Shown: piece by piece, positions 41,167 to 49,427 of the stretch
How positions within the stretch are numbered: position 1 is the first letter of the stretch
How the letters are laid out: every line of letters begins with the position of its first letter
Assembly: GCA_934573935.1 (NCBI GenBank)
Contig: CAKTMO010000010.1
Span: forward strand, 1 to 61,221
Direction: 5' to 3'
Origin: an uncultured Oscillospiraceae bacterium
Lineage (GTDB): Bacteria > Bacillota > Clostridia > Oscillospirales > Oscillospiraceae
DNA: 61,221 bases
The notes under the pieces: generated by a model
Database searches by the model: none
What the model saw: the letters and a program-made list of their open reading frames with translations, nothing else
What the model was told of the DNA's origin: nothing
Program-made: the position numbers and the translations under genes

Positions 41167-42752
41167 CACACACCTCGCAATACAGTTCCCTTCTTCTCCC
41201 CCGTCATTTCCCCATTCCGGATGGCGAACGCGCCGTTCACCAGCACATGGGTCATGCCCTGAGAGGTCTCGCAGGGGTCGGTATAGGTGGCCCGCTCATG
41301 CAGCGCCTTTGGCTCGAACACGCAGATATCCGCGTCATAGCCCGCCGCCAGCCGGCCCTTTCCCCCCAGGCGCAGCACCTGCGCCGGACGCTCCGACAGC
41401 TTGTGGACGGCCTGCTCCCAGCTCAGCGCCCCCTTCTCCCCCACAAAGTGCTCCAACAGATGGGTCACGTTGCCGCACACCCGCGGGTGCAGCTGCCCCT
41501 CCGTGGGGTACGTAGCGTCCGAGATCACGCAGGACAGCGGCGAGCGTAATATCTCGCAGATATCCTCCTCCGACGCCATAAAGTCGATCATGGTGATCTG
41601 TCCGTGCTCCCGCGCCAGCAGCTCGCAGCAGGAGGACAGGGGATCCTGCCCCATCAGCGCCGCGATCTCCATCAGGTTGTGCCCCTGATACGGGTGATCC
41701 TCCGGACAGTGCAGGCTGGTCAGGTAGATCCCGTCCCATCCCGCCAGCTTGGCGATGTCGTCAAAGCCCACGCCGCTTTCGATCCGCGCCGCCAGCTCAC
41801 GGCGCACCGCCTTGTCCCGCAGCCGTTCCACCACCGCCTCCATGCCGCCGGTCAGATAGTCCGGCGGCAGAATGTGCAGCAGCTGGGTGGAACCGGCGGT
41901 GTAGGGATACACGTCGCAGTCCACCCGCAGTCCCTCGTTTCGGGCCTGCTCCAGCAGGGCCAGCACGCGGGGGATCTTCTTCCCCCAGTTGTCCCGCCCC
42001 ATGGCCTTCAGATGGCTGATGTGGACAGGGCACCCCAGCGCCCGGGCCACGGCGATCATCTCCTCCACGGATTCCACCACGCCGCCGCCCTCCTGCCGCA
42101 TGTGAACGGTCACAGGGATGTCCGTTCCCTTCACCGGCTGCAAAGCGTGGATCAGGTCCTGGGTGGAATAAAAGCACTCTGGCGCATAGCCCAGGCCCAG
42201 ACTCACGCCCAGCGCCCCCTCCGCCAGCGCCTCCTCCATCCCCCGATGGATGGCGTCAAAGTGGCCGTCCGTCAGTGTCGTCAGCTGATAGCCCGCCGCG
42301 TCGGCCCGCAGCGTGCCCGCCCCCGCCAGCATCCCCATGTTCAGGGGCAGCTCCGGCAGCGACCGGAAATATCCCGCCATTGAGCGGCAGTCCAGCTCCT
42401 CCGGCAGCGTGCCGGTGATGGGCTGCAAATACGCCCGTATGGCTCCGTCGTTGGCCGGTCCGAAGGGCGCGGCGGACAGGCCGCAGTTGCCGTTGACGAT
42501 GGTGGTCAGCCCCTGCCGCAGCTCCCACTCCCCGAAGCCGGGGCGAAACGCCGCGCCGTCGGCGTGACGGTGGATGTCGATAAAGCCCGGGGTCACGGTC
42601 ATTCCAGTGCAGTCCACGGTTTCCCGCGCCGCGGCGTCGGGCAAATGCCCCACCGCGGCGATAGCGCCGTCCTCCACCGCCACATCCGCCCCGAAGGCGG
42701 CGCGGCCGGTCCCGTCAATGACGGTGCCGCCCCGCAAAATAAGATCAAACAT
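41166..42752 (-). CDS. N-acyl-D-amino-acid deacylase (D-aminoacylase)
   Basis: 528 residues. An amidohydrolase barrel with metal ligands in FIDIHRHAD (H61, H63), the characteristic NGNCGLSAAPFGP cysteine (C90), VTVHMRQEGG, CPVHISHLKAMG and the C-terminal GYDADICVFEP. D-aminoacylases release D-amino acids from N-acyl forms; some relatives act on dihydropyrimidine-like or peptide substrates. It follows the histidine kinase gene by 15 bp. Placement with a two-component system suggests the enzyme processes D-amino-acid compounds from the wall, by inference. Confidence 0.85.
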   Translation of the reverse strand: MFDLILRGGTVIDGTGRAAFGADVAVEDGAIAAVGHLPDAAARETVDCTGMTVTPGFIDIHRHADGAAFRPGFGEWELRQGLTTIVNGNCGLSAAPFGPANDGAIRAYLQPITGTLPEELDCRSMAGYFRSLPELPLNMGMLAGAGTLRADAAGYQLTTLTDGHFDAIHRGMEEALAEGALGVSLGLGYAPECFYSTQDLIHALQPVKGTDIPVTVHMRQEGGGVVESVEEMIAVARALGCPVHISHLKAMGRDNWGKKIPRVLALLEQARNEGLRVDCDVYPYTAGSTQLLHILPPDYLTGGMEAVVERLRDKAVRRELAARIESGVGFDDIAKLAGWDGIYLTSLHCPEDHPYQGHNLMEIAALMGQDPLSSCCELLAREHGQITMIDFMASEEDICEILRSPLSCVISDATYPTEGQLHPRVCGNVTHLLEHFVGEKGALSWEQAVHKLSERPAQVLRLGGKGRLAAGYDADICVFEPKALHERATYTDPCETSQGMTHVLVNGAFAIRNGEMTGEKKGTVLRGV

Positions 42753-42767
42753 CGGTAAAACCCTCGA

Positions 42768-43955
42768 TCATTTCGTATTCGTCCGGTGCCCCGGCAGCGT
42801 CACCGTAAAGCAGACGGTCCCCCCGTCGCTTCGGGCGGTGATGGTGCCCTTGTGCCGCTGCGCGATCTGCCGCGCGATGGCCAGCCCCAGTCCGAAGCCC
42901 CCCGCGCCCGTGCGGGCGTCGTCCACCCGATAGAACCGGTCAAACAGATGGGGCAGCTTCTCCGCAGGGATGGGCTCCGCCGGATTCTCCACCGTCAGCA
43001 CCGCACCCCGCGCCGTGCCGTCCAGCCTCAGCCGGATGGCCCCGTCGGACACGGCGTATTTCACGGCGTTGTCCAGCAGGATCTCCAGCAGCTGCTCCAG
43101 CTGCTGGCAATCCCCCATCACCGACAGGCCGTTCTGAATATCATATTGCAGCGGATGCCCCGCCTCAAAGGCCACCGGCTCAAACCGCAGCGCGGCCTCC
43201 GTCACCAGATCGCTCAGATCCACCGGTGCCAGAGGCGCCGCGGCCCGTCCGCTCTCCGCCCGGGACAGCGTCAGCATGTCCGCCACCAGCTCCTTCATCC
43301 GCCGCGACTCCGCCAGTATGTTGTCCACATACTGCTTCTGCTCCGGCTGCGCCGACTCCTCCAGCAGATCCGCCGAGGACAAGATCACCGTCAGCGGCGT
43401 TTTCAGCTCATGGCTGGCGTCTGAGATAAACTGCTGCTGCTCCTGCCATGTGCGCACCACCGGTCGGGATACGAGCCCGCTCAGCAGCCAGCTCACCGCC
43501 AGCAGCACCGCCAGCGCCCCCACTCCGATCAGCAGGCAGCTCCGCACCAGCGCCCTCAGCGTAGCCTGCTCAAAGCTGCAGTCCATAAATGCGACGCGGG
43601 TGGTCAGCAGCCCATCCTGCCGGAAAAACCGCAGATGCCGCCCCGCCAGCACGCCGCTCTCGCCGCCGTCGCCCAGCGCCTGGGCCACCAGCGCCAGCAG
43701 CGTCTGCTCGTCGCTCAGGTCGTAATAGCTGCTGCCGGATACCCGCACCGTGCCGCTGGGCAGCACCTCCGCCACAAAGCACGGGAACTGCGCCGCCTCC
43801 ACGCCGCTCTGCACCACCTGCCGCAGCTGCATGGTATAGCTCCGCGCGATATTGGCCCGTGAAAACAGATACACCCCCGCAAACACCGCCAGCAGCACCA
43901 TCAGCGCCACCAGCATCGTCACGCCAGTGATCTTCCACCGCAGTCTCCGGATCAT
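42768..43955 (-). CDS. Membrane sensor histidine kinase
   Basis: 395 residues from the ATG at 43955, overlapping the regulator stop (ATGA). Two membrane helices (about 12-32 and 140-160) flank an extracytoplasmic sensor loop of about 105 residues. HisKA contains H182 in SDASHELKTPLTV; HATPase has LLEILLDNAVKYA (N box) and GGFGLGLAIARQIA (G box). It pairs with the OmpR-type regulator. No HAMP domain is evident, as the kinase core begins directly after helix two. Confidence 0.93.
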   Translation of the reverse strand: MIRRLRWKITGVTMLVALMVLLAVFAGVYLFSRANIARSYTMQLRQVVQSGVEAAQFPCFVAEVLPSGTVRVSGSSYYDLSDEQTLLALVAQALGDGGESGVLAGRHLRFFRQDGLLTTRVAFMDCSFEQATLRALVRSCLLIGVGALAVLLAVSWLLSGLVSRPVVRTWQEQQQFISDASHELKTPLTVILSSADLLEESAQPEQKQYVDNILAESRRMKELVADMLTLSRAESGRAAAPLAPVDLSDLVTEAALRFEPVAFEAGHPLQYDIQNGLSVMGDCQQLEQLLEILLDNAVKYAVSDGAIRLRLDGTARGAVLTVENPAEPIPAEKLPHLFDRFYRVDDARTGAGGFGLGLAIARQIAQRHKGTITARSDGGTVCFTVTLPGHRTNTK

Positions 43956-44644
43956 CCCTGCGCCTCCTCGCTCTTTGTCAGGCAGTACCCCAGCATCCGC
44001 AGCGTCCGGATCTTCACCGCCGAGTGCAGATACGTCAGCTTCCGCCGTAAAAAGGAGATATACACCTCCACATTGTTGTCCTCCGCCTGGGAGTCGTACC
44101 CCCACACCTTGGTCAGCATCTGCTCCTTGGTGACCACCTGCTCGCCGTTGATCAGCAGCAGCTCCATCAGGTCGAACTCCCTCCGGCTCAGCCGCGCCTG
44201 CCGCTGGCCGCACGTCAGCGTCACGGTGCTCCGCTCCAGTGTCAGATCGCCCCAGCTCACCTGGTCGTTCTCCCGCAGCTGTCCGCCGCCGCGCCGCAGC
44301 AGCGTCCGCACGCAGGCCAGCAGCTCCTCCGCCTCAAAGGGCTTGGTCAGATAGTAATCCGCGCCGCAGTCCAGTCCCCGTACGCGATCCTCCAGGCTTC
44401 CCCTGGCCGTCAGCATCAGCACCGGCGCGGTCACACCGGCCTCCCGCAGCCTCTGCGCCACCTGAAACCCGTTCATCCCCGGCAGCATCACATCCAGCAC
44501 CACCAGATCATAGATGCCGCTCATGGCGTTGTCCAGCCCGCTGACGCCGTCATGGCACACGTCGGCGGTATAGCCCTGCCGGTGCAGCAGCTGGCGCAGC
44601 GTGTCCGCCAGCCGCACCTCATCCTCCACGATCAACAGGCGCAT
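43952..44644 (-). CDS. OmpR-family response regulator
   Basis: 230 residues. Receiver with VEDEVRL, phospho-acceptor D51 in LVVLDVMLPG and YLTKPF; winged-helix output domain with LSRREFDLMELLL and WGYDSQAEDNNVEVYISFLRRKL. RBS is AAGGAG. It lies 19 bp after the DUF4340 lipoprotein gene, so the whole group is probably one transcript. Targets unknown; autoregulation is common in this family. Confidence 0.95.
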   Translation of the reverse strand: MRLLIVEDEVRLADTLRQLLHRQGYTADVCHDGVSGLDNAMSGIYDLVVLDVMLPGMNGFQVAQRLREAGVTAPVLMLTARGSLEDRVRGLDCGADYYLTKPFEAEELLACVRTLLRRGGGQLRENDQVSWGDLTLERSTVTLTCGQRQARLSRREFDLMELLLINGEQVVTKEQMLTKVWGYDSQAEDNNVEVYISFLRRKLTYLHSAVKIRTLRMLGYCLTKSEEAQG

Positions 44645-44663
44645 GCCCCAACTCTCCTTTTCC

Positions 44664-45584
44664 TTACAGCAGCGCCAGCAGCGGCGCCGCCTTCTCCTGG
44701 GCCAGCAGATACACTGTGGTGTCGTCGTTCAGCGTGGCGTAATAGGTCCCGTCCTCCCGCAGCGTGCCCAGCGTCAGCACAACGGTGGCCTCAGTGCCCA
44801 CCGTGTTGACGTAGGACAGCTCGATCACCGCCGTGGGCGCGTCCAGCCCGCACAGCGGCGCCGCATCCGGCGACGGGTCATAGTTGAAGCACTTGTCAAA
44901 GCCAAAGCCCGCCAGCGCCTCCTGGATATCGGCGATGCCCTCCGGCCGCGTCACGCCGCCCAGCACCCAGCCGTTCTCATTTTTCGCCAGCCGCGCCGTC
45001 TTGCCCGTACTGTCCTGCCGCACGGTGATCACCGTCAGATTCTCCTCCGTCAGCTCCGGCAGCGCGGGCAGCACCGCCATGTCGTACACACTGCGGTCCA
45101 TCATCTGCATAAACTCATCCGCCGCCAGATACACGTCCGGCCGGCCGTCCACCGCCATGTACCACTGTCCGTCCTCCCGCTGGTCGCCAAAGCGCAGCGT
45201 GGTGGTCTCTTCCCCCACCGCAACGGTCAGATAGCGTGACGTCTCGCTCAGTCCGCACTCCGCCGGATCCACCGCCGGCTGCACCGGCGTCAGCGTGGCG
45301 GACACGGCCTCCAGCGTCGTCAGGATCTCCTCCACATAGGCGGCGTCCAGGGGGAACTTCTCATTGTCCACCCATTTCCAGCCGTCCTCATCCTTCCGGA
45401 ACCGGCAGGTCACCTGCCCGTTGCTGTACTCCAGCGCGCCCGCCTGGGTCAGCGACGCCTCCTCGCTGTTCACCAGCGCGTTGTTGTCCGCCGCGTCGGC
45501 GGTATCCTCCACCTTCGCCCTGCCGCAGCCCGCCAGCACCAGCGTCAGCAGCAGACAAAGCAGAACTACTATCATTCGTTTCAT
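44664..45584 (-). CDS. DUF4340 lipoprotein
   Basis: 306 residues. The signal peptide ends in LVLAGCGR (Cys about 20). The body fits DUF4340, usually found beside gliding/ABC-2 transport genes: WKWVDNEKFPLDAAYVEEIL, then a repeat of beta-rich halves with RLAKNENGWVLGGV. Here it instead heads an operon with a two-component system, so it could be the outside sensor partner of the kinase. GGAGGAG precedes the ATG. An extended -10 (TGGTATATT) lies near 45622-45630 on the minus strand. Confidence 0.8.
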   Translation of the reverse strand: MKRMIVVLLCLLLTLVLAGCGRAKVEDTADAADNNALVNSEEASLTQAGALEYSNGQVTCRFRKDEDGWKWVDNEKFPLDAAYVEEILTTLEAVSATLTPVQPAVDPAECGLSETSRYLTVAVGEETTTLRFGDQREDGQWYMAVDGRPDVYLAADEFMQMMDRSVYDMAVLPALPELTEENLTVITVRQDSTGKTARLAKNENGWVLGGVTRPEGIADIQEALAGFGFDKCFNYDPSPDAAPLCGLDAPTAVIELSYVNTVGTEATVVLTLGTLREDGTYYATLNDDTTVYLLAQEKAAPLLALL

Positions 45585-45681
45585 GGGTCTCCTCCTTTGG
45601 GAAATGCATTACAACATTTTAATATACCAGAGAAACCGCGAAAAGGAAAGTCAAAATTATGAATTTTGGCCTTCCCTGGCA

Positions 45682-45716
45682 AAAAATCAGGTCGGGAAGC
45701 CTCTTCCCGACCTGAA
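45682..45716 (-). terminator. Terminator of the PPTase-ROK operon
   Basis: TCAGGTCGGGAA (45687-45698) and TTCCCGACCTGA (45704-45715) form a 12-bp stem, with a minus-strand T run after it. Confidence 0.85.
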
Positions 45717-45727
45717 CGCTTTTCCGT

Positions 45728-46654
45728 TTACAGCGCGGCCGCGCCGATGATACCCGCCTCGTTGCCCAGCTTGGCGGCGGCGATCACCGGTATCGCCCCC
45801 TGCCGCTGGCCGAAGCAGTGCTCCGCCACATACTCGCGGATGGGGGCCAGGATCCGCTCCCCCTGGCGGCTGACGCCGCCGCCCAGCAGGATCATCTCCG
45901 GCGCCAGACTGTTCACCAGATCCGTCAGTCCCGCCGCCACATACACGCACCACCGGTCGATGACCGCCTGTGCCGCGGCGTCGCCGCCGTCGGCGGCCTG
46001 GAACACATCCAGCGCCGTCAGCGTCTCCCGTCCGTGCAGGGTGGAGTCCGGATGGGCCTCCCCCGCCTCCTTCGCCTGCCGGATCAGCGCCGTGGCGGAG
46101 GCGTAGGCCTCCCAGCAGCCGTCCCGCCCGCAGGTGCAGTGCTCGCCCTCCAGCACCAGCAGCGTGTGGCCCAGCTCCGCGCCCATGGAGCGCATACCGG
46201 CGTAGATCTTCCCGTCGATGATGATGCCGCCGCCCACGCCGGTGCCCAGCGTGATCAGGATCATGTTCCGGCAGCCCACCGCCGCGCCCGCCACCGTCTC
46301 CGCCAGCGCGGCGCAGTTGGCGTCGTTGCTCAGCCGTACAGGGATACCGAACCGCTCGTGCAGCATTTTGCACACCGGCACGTTGAACCAGCCCAGATTA
46401 TAGGCCCGCAGCACCACGCCCGCCTCGCTGTCGCAGGTGCCGGGGGAGCCGATGCCGATGCTGGCGCAGTCGGCGGCGATCAGCCCCGCTTTGTCCAGGG
46501 CCATCTCCACGGCGCGGCACATGTCCGCCACCATCTCCTCCGCCGGACGGAACGCGCCGGTGGGCACGCTGGCCTCGGCGATGATGCTCTGGCGGTCGTC
46601 CACCACGCCCACGGCGATGTTGGTGCCGCCCAGGTCGATACCGATACGATACAT
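45728..46654 (-). CDS. ROK-family sugar kinase (glucokinase-like)
   Basis: 308 residues. ATP-binding GIDLGGTNIAVGVVD at the N-terminus, catalytic D111 in LSNDANCAAL, LITLGTGVGGGIIIDG, and the ROK zinc site: H163 (LGH) with C173, C175 and C180 in CTCGRDGCWE. A cytoplasmic hexose kinase, glucokinase by best match. It follows the phosphopantetheinyl transferase gene by 19 bp, with GGAGGAGG upstream of the start. Confidence 0.9.
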   Translation of the reverse strand: MYRIGIDLGGTNIAVGVVDDRQSIIAEASVPTGAFRPAEEMVADMCRAVEMALDKAGLIAADCASIGIGSPGTCDSEAGVVLRAYNLGWFNVPVCKMLHERFGIPVRLSNDANCAALAETVAGAAVGCRNMILITLGTGVGGGIIIDGKIYAGMRSMGAELGHTLLVLEGEHCTCGRDGCWEAYASATALIRQAKEAGEAHPDSTLHGRETLTALDVFQAADGGDAAAQAVIDRWCVYVAAGLTDLVNSLAPEMILLGGGVSRQGERILAPIREYVAEHCFGQRQGAIPVIAAAKLGNEAGIIGAAAL

Positions 46655-46673
46655 ACTCCGCTTCCTCCTCCGC

Positions 46674-47243
46674 TTACAGCGTCATGGCCACGGTGACGGC
46701 GCAGCCGTTCTGCATGATGTGATCCAGCGCCACGCCCTCCGGCAGCGCCAACCGGCTCAGCGCCAGCAGCGGCCCCTTGCCCGTCAGCTTGAACAGCGCC
46801 TCCTTGGCCGTCCAGCACTCCCAGAACCGCTGATAGCACCCCGCGTCGGCGTAGCGGATGTAGGCCATCTCCGCCTCGGAGCAGGCCCGGCGCATGAATT
46901 TCTCCTCCGCGCCGCGGATCACCTCCACATCCACGCCCAGCACCCTTTCGCCCACGGCGCACACCACATAGGGGCCGCTGTGACTGACGCTGACGTAGAA
47001 GGGATCGCCCTCCACATAGGGCTTGCCGTTCTCGTCCCAGCCCAGGGGCGCGCTCTCCGGCGTTGTGTTCAGCCGCGCCGCCGCGGCGCGGCGCAGCAGC
47101 AGCTCACCTGCGGCGCTCCGCTTCCGGTCGTCCTCGTTGGGGAAGTCCCCCACACGACTGCGGCGCTCCCCGTCCATCATCGCCATGGCGGCGTCAAATC
47201 CCGCCGCGTCCATCTCCTTGATATTGTACCAAAAAAGCTCCAT
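46674..47243 (-). CDS. 4'-phosphopantetheinyl transferase superfamily protein
   Basis: 189 residues from the ATG at 47243 (GGAGGGAG just upstream). Sfp-type layout: VSVSHSGPYVVCAV, GVDVEVI (metal Asp/Glu) and FWECWTAKEALFKLTGKG, the signature with WxxKEA. It moves phosphopantetheine from CoA to a carrier-protein serine. It is shorter than classical Sfp (about 225). No peptide or polyketide synthase is in the window, so the carrier is unknown. Confidence 0.88.
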   Translation of the reverse strand: MELFWYNIKEMDAAGFDAAMAMMDGERRSRVGDFPNEDDRKRSAAGELLLRRAAAARLNTTPESAPLGWDENGKPYVEGDPFYVSVSHSGPYVVCAVGERVLGVDVEVIRGAEEKFMRRACSEAEMAYIRYADAGCYQRFWECWTAKEALFKLTGKGPLLALSRLALPEGVALDHIMQNGCAVTVAMTL

Positions 47244-47323
47244 ATGACTCCCTCCGACAGATATGGTCGTATTCCAGATCATAAGTATAGCATATCCCCC
47301 GCCGCGTTTCCACTCTTTTTCTG

Positions 47324-47352
47324 TTGCTTTTTGCCGGATTTTGCGCTACACT
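47324..47352 (+). promoter_or_regulatory. Promoter of the GNAT-like gene
   Basis: TTGCTT (47324-47329), 17 bp, TACACT (47347-47352), 30 nt before the start. Confidence 0.6.
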
Positions 47353-47382
47353 GAATTTGTGTTTACAAGGAGGAATCCCCCT

Positions 47383-48510
47383 ATGGTCTCGATCATTGAA
47401 GTCACCACGAAGCGTCAGCTGCGCCAATTCGTGGATTTTCCCAATATTCTCTATCAAAATGTCCCCCAGTTCGTCCCCGCCACCTTCGACGATGATATGG
47501 GCGACTGGGACAAAAAAAAGAACCCCGCCTTCGAGTATTGCGAAGCCCGCTGCTGGCTGGCCATGCGCAACGGCGAGATGGTGGGCCGCATCGGCGCCAT
47601 CCTCAGCCACAAGGCCAACGAGAAGTGGCACACCAACCGCATGCGCTTCACCCAGGTGGATTTCATCGACGATGAACAGGTGGCCAACGCCCTGTTCGCC
47701 ACGGTGGAGCGCTGGGCCAAAGCCAAGGGCTGTGACGAGGTGCACGGCCCCCTGGGCTTTACCGACCTGGACCGCGAGGGCATGCTGGTGGAGGGCTTTG
47801 ACCGCCGCAGCTGCTTCTTCACCTATTATAACCACCCCTACTATATCGACCACCTGACCCGCCTGGGCTACGTCAAGGACGTGGACTGGATCGAAAATCT
47901 CATCCAGGTGCCCACTGACGAGGCGATCATCGAGCGCTGGCACAAGCTCTCCGACTTCGTGGCCAAGCGCTGCAACCTGCATGTGTTCCATCCCAAAACG
48001 CGGCTGGACTACTTCGGTCTCGTCCCCCGCTTCTTCAAGCTGGTCAACACCTGCTACGCCCCCCTGTACGGCACCGTGGAGCTGTCTGACAAGCAGATCA
48101 AGCGCTACAGCGCCAAGTTCGCCCCTCTGGTCAATCCCGACCTGGCCTTCTTCATCATGGACGAACATGAGGAGATGGTGGCCATGGGCGTGGCCGCCCC
48201 CTCCATCGCCAGCGCCCTGCAAAAAAGCCGCGGCCGCTATCTGCCCACCGGCTGGATCGATCTTTTGAAGGCCTTCCATAAAAACGACACCATCGACCTG
48301 CTGCTGATCGCCGTGCGGCCGGACTACCAGCGAAAGGGCGTCAACGCCATGATCCTGTACAACGCCATGCTGGGCTGCCACAAGCTGGGCATCAAAGAGG
48401 CCGAGACCGGCCCCATGCTGGAGACCAACCAGAAGGTACAGGCCCAGTGGAAGGATTTCGAAATCGAGCAGCACAAGCGCCGCCGCTGCTTTGTCAAGAA
48501 GCTGAAGTGA
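47383..48510 (+). CDS. GNAT-fold N-acetyltransferase-like protein
   Basis: 375 residues from the ATG at 47383 (AAGGAGG upstream). Two-lobed: the N-terminal half has PQFVPATFDDDMG and WLAMRNGEMVGRIGAI; the C-terminal half has the acyl-CoA loop LIAVRPDYQRKGVNAMILYNAM and ETGPMLETNQKVQAQW. Family members are widespread, often next to truA, and untested. A possible role is acyl transfer to an amine or peptide. It is 1 bp ahead of truA and cotranscribed. Confidence 0.8.
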   Translation: MVSIIEVTTKRQLRQFVDFPNILYQNVPQFVPATFDDDMGDWDKKKNPAFEYCEARCWLAMRNGEMVGRIGAILSHKANEKWHTNRMRFTQVDFIDDEQVANALFATVERWAKAKGCDEVHGPLGFTDLDREGMLVEGFDRRSCFFTYYNHPYYIDHLTRLGYVKDVDWIENLIQVPTDEAIIERWHKLSDFVAKRCNLHVFHPKTRLDYFGLVPRFFKLVNTCYAPLYGTVELSDKQIKRYSAKFAPLVNPDLAFFIMDEHEEMVAMGVAAPSIASALQKSRGRYLPTGWIDLLKAFHKNDTIDLLLIAVRPDYQRKGVNAMILYNAMLGCHKLGIKEAETGPMLETNQKVQAQWKDFEIEQHKRRRCFVKKLK

Positions 48511-48511
48511 T

Positions 48512-49246
48512 ATGCAGAACTACAAATTTACCATTGCCTATGACGGCACCCGCTTCTTCGGCTGGGAGCGCCAGCCGGACAAGGACACCATCCAGGGTAA
48601 GCTGGAGGCCGTGCTGACCCGTCTGGCAGGCAAGCCGGTGGAGATCATCGGCGCCGGCCGCACCGACGCCGGCGTCCACGCCCGGGCCATGGTGGCCAAC
48701 GCTGCGCTGGAGGTGAAGGAGTCGCCGGAGGAGATCCGCGACTACTGCAACCGCTACCTGCCCGACGCCATCGCCGTGCGGGAGGTCAAGCCCTGCGCCC
48801 CCCGCTTCCACGCCCGCTACAACGCCCTGGGCAAGACCTACCGCTACACCGTGTTCGTGGGGCCCGTCAAGCCCATTTTCGACCGGAAATACGTCACCCT
48901 CCTGCCCTACATCCCCGATGTGGAGCGGATGCGGCAGGCCGCCGCGTATGTGACGGGAGAGCACGATTTCGCCGCGTTTTGCGGCAATCCCCGCATGAAA
49001 AAATCCACCGTGCGGACGGTGGACACCATTGACATCCAGCAGCGGAAGGACCGCATCACCTTTACGTTCCACGGCAATGGGTTCTTACAGAATATGGTAA
49101 GGATCTTAGTGGGCACGCTGCTGGAGGTGGGACGGGGCTTCTGGCCGCCGGAGCAGATGCAGGCCATTCTGGAGAGCCGCGACCGCAAGCAGGCGGGCCC
49201 CACCGCCCCGCCGGAGGGCCTGTGTCTGATGAAGGTGGATTACTGA
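48512..49246 (+). CDS. truA: tRNA pseudouridine(38-40) synthase
   Basis: 244 residues. The catalytic aspartate is D52 in GAGRTDAGVHA. Other family parts are YDGTRFFGWERQP, YNALGKTYRYTVF and the C-terminal FLQNMVRILVGTLLEVG. It modifies positions 38-40 in the tRNA anticodon stem. The start lies 1 bp after the preceding stop, so it probably depends on translational coupling. Confidence 0.97.
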   Translation: MQNYKFTIAYDGTRFFGWERQPDKDTIQGKLEAVLTRLAGKPVEIIGAGRTDAGVHARAMVANAALEVKESPEEIRDYCNRYLPDAIAVREVKPCAPRFHARYNALGKTYRYTVFVGPVKPIFDRKYVTLLPYIPDVERMRQAAAYVTGEHDFAAFCGNPRMKKSTVRTVDTIDIQQRKDRITFTFHGNGFLQNMVRILVGTLLEVGRGFWPPEQMQAILESRDRKQAGPTAPPEGLCLMKVDY

Positions 49247-49301
49247 GCCGCCGTATTTTCTTGCAGCCCAAGGACAACCCTCTGGATTCTTATGCATTTT
49301 A

Positions 49302-49378
49302 ATTGGTACATTAACCCCCTTTATTGGTACATAAACGGGCGTTATCGGTACATAAAAGGCCTTTATTGGTACACAAAA
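49302..49378. repeat. Four tandem 21-bp repeats with ATTGGTACATAAA core
   Basis: Copies start at exactly 49302, 49323, 49344 and 49365. Each opens ATTGGTACA or ATCGGTACA, followed by TTAA/TAAA/CAAA and a GC-rich variable third. A period of 21 bp, two helical turns, puts every copy on the same DNA face. They lie between the truA stop and the shared terminator. In one frame they would encode a heptad like YWYINGL, but no ribosome site is present. Confidence 0.8.
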
Positions 49379-49419
49379 AAAACGCCGCGGACTTCCGAAG
49401 AAGTCCGCGGCGTTTTTTT
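49379..49419. terminator. Bidirectional terminator between truA and asd
   Basis: AACGCCGCGGACTTC (49381-49395) and GAAGTCCGCGGCGTT (49400-49414) form a perfect 15-bp stem with a CGAA tetraloop, flanked by A8 and T7 runs. Confidence 0.9.
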
Positions 49420-49427
49420 ATCGGTCG

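Noticed and set aside
49302..49378. CRISPR array
   Set aside because: Units are only 21 bp with no spacers of uniform length, and there are no cas genes; no array was seen elsewhere.
49292..49420. A small protein with YWYIN-type heptads across the 21-bp repeats
   Set aside because: No ribosome site before the ATG, and the frame runs straight into the terminator; the heptad is a by-product of the 21-bp period.
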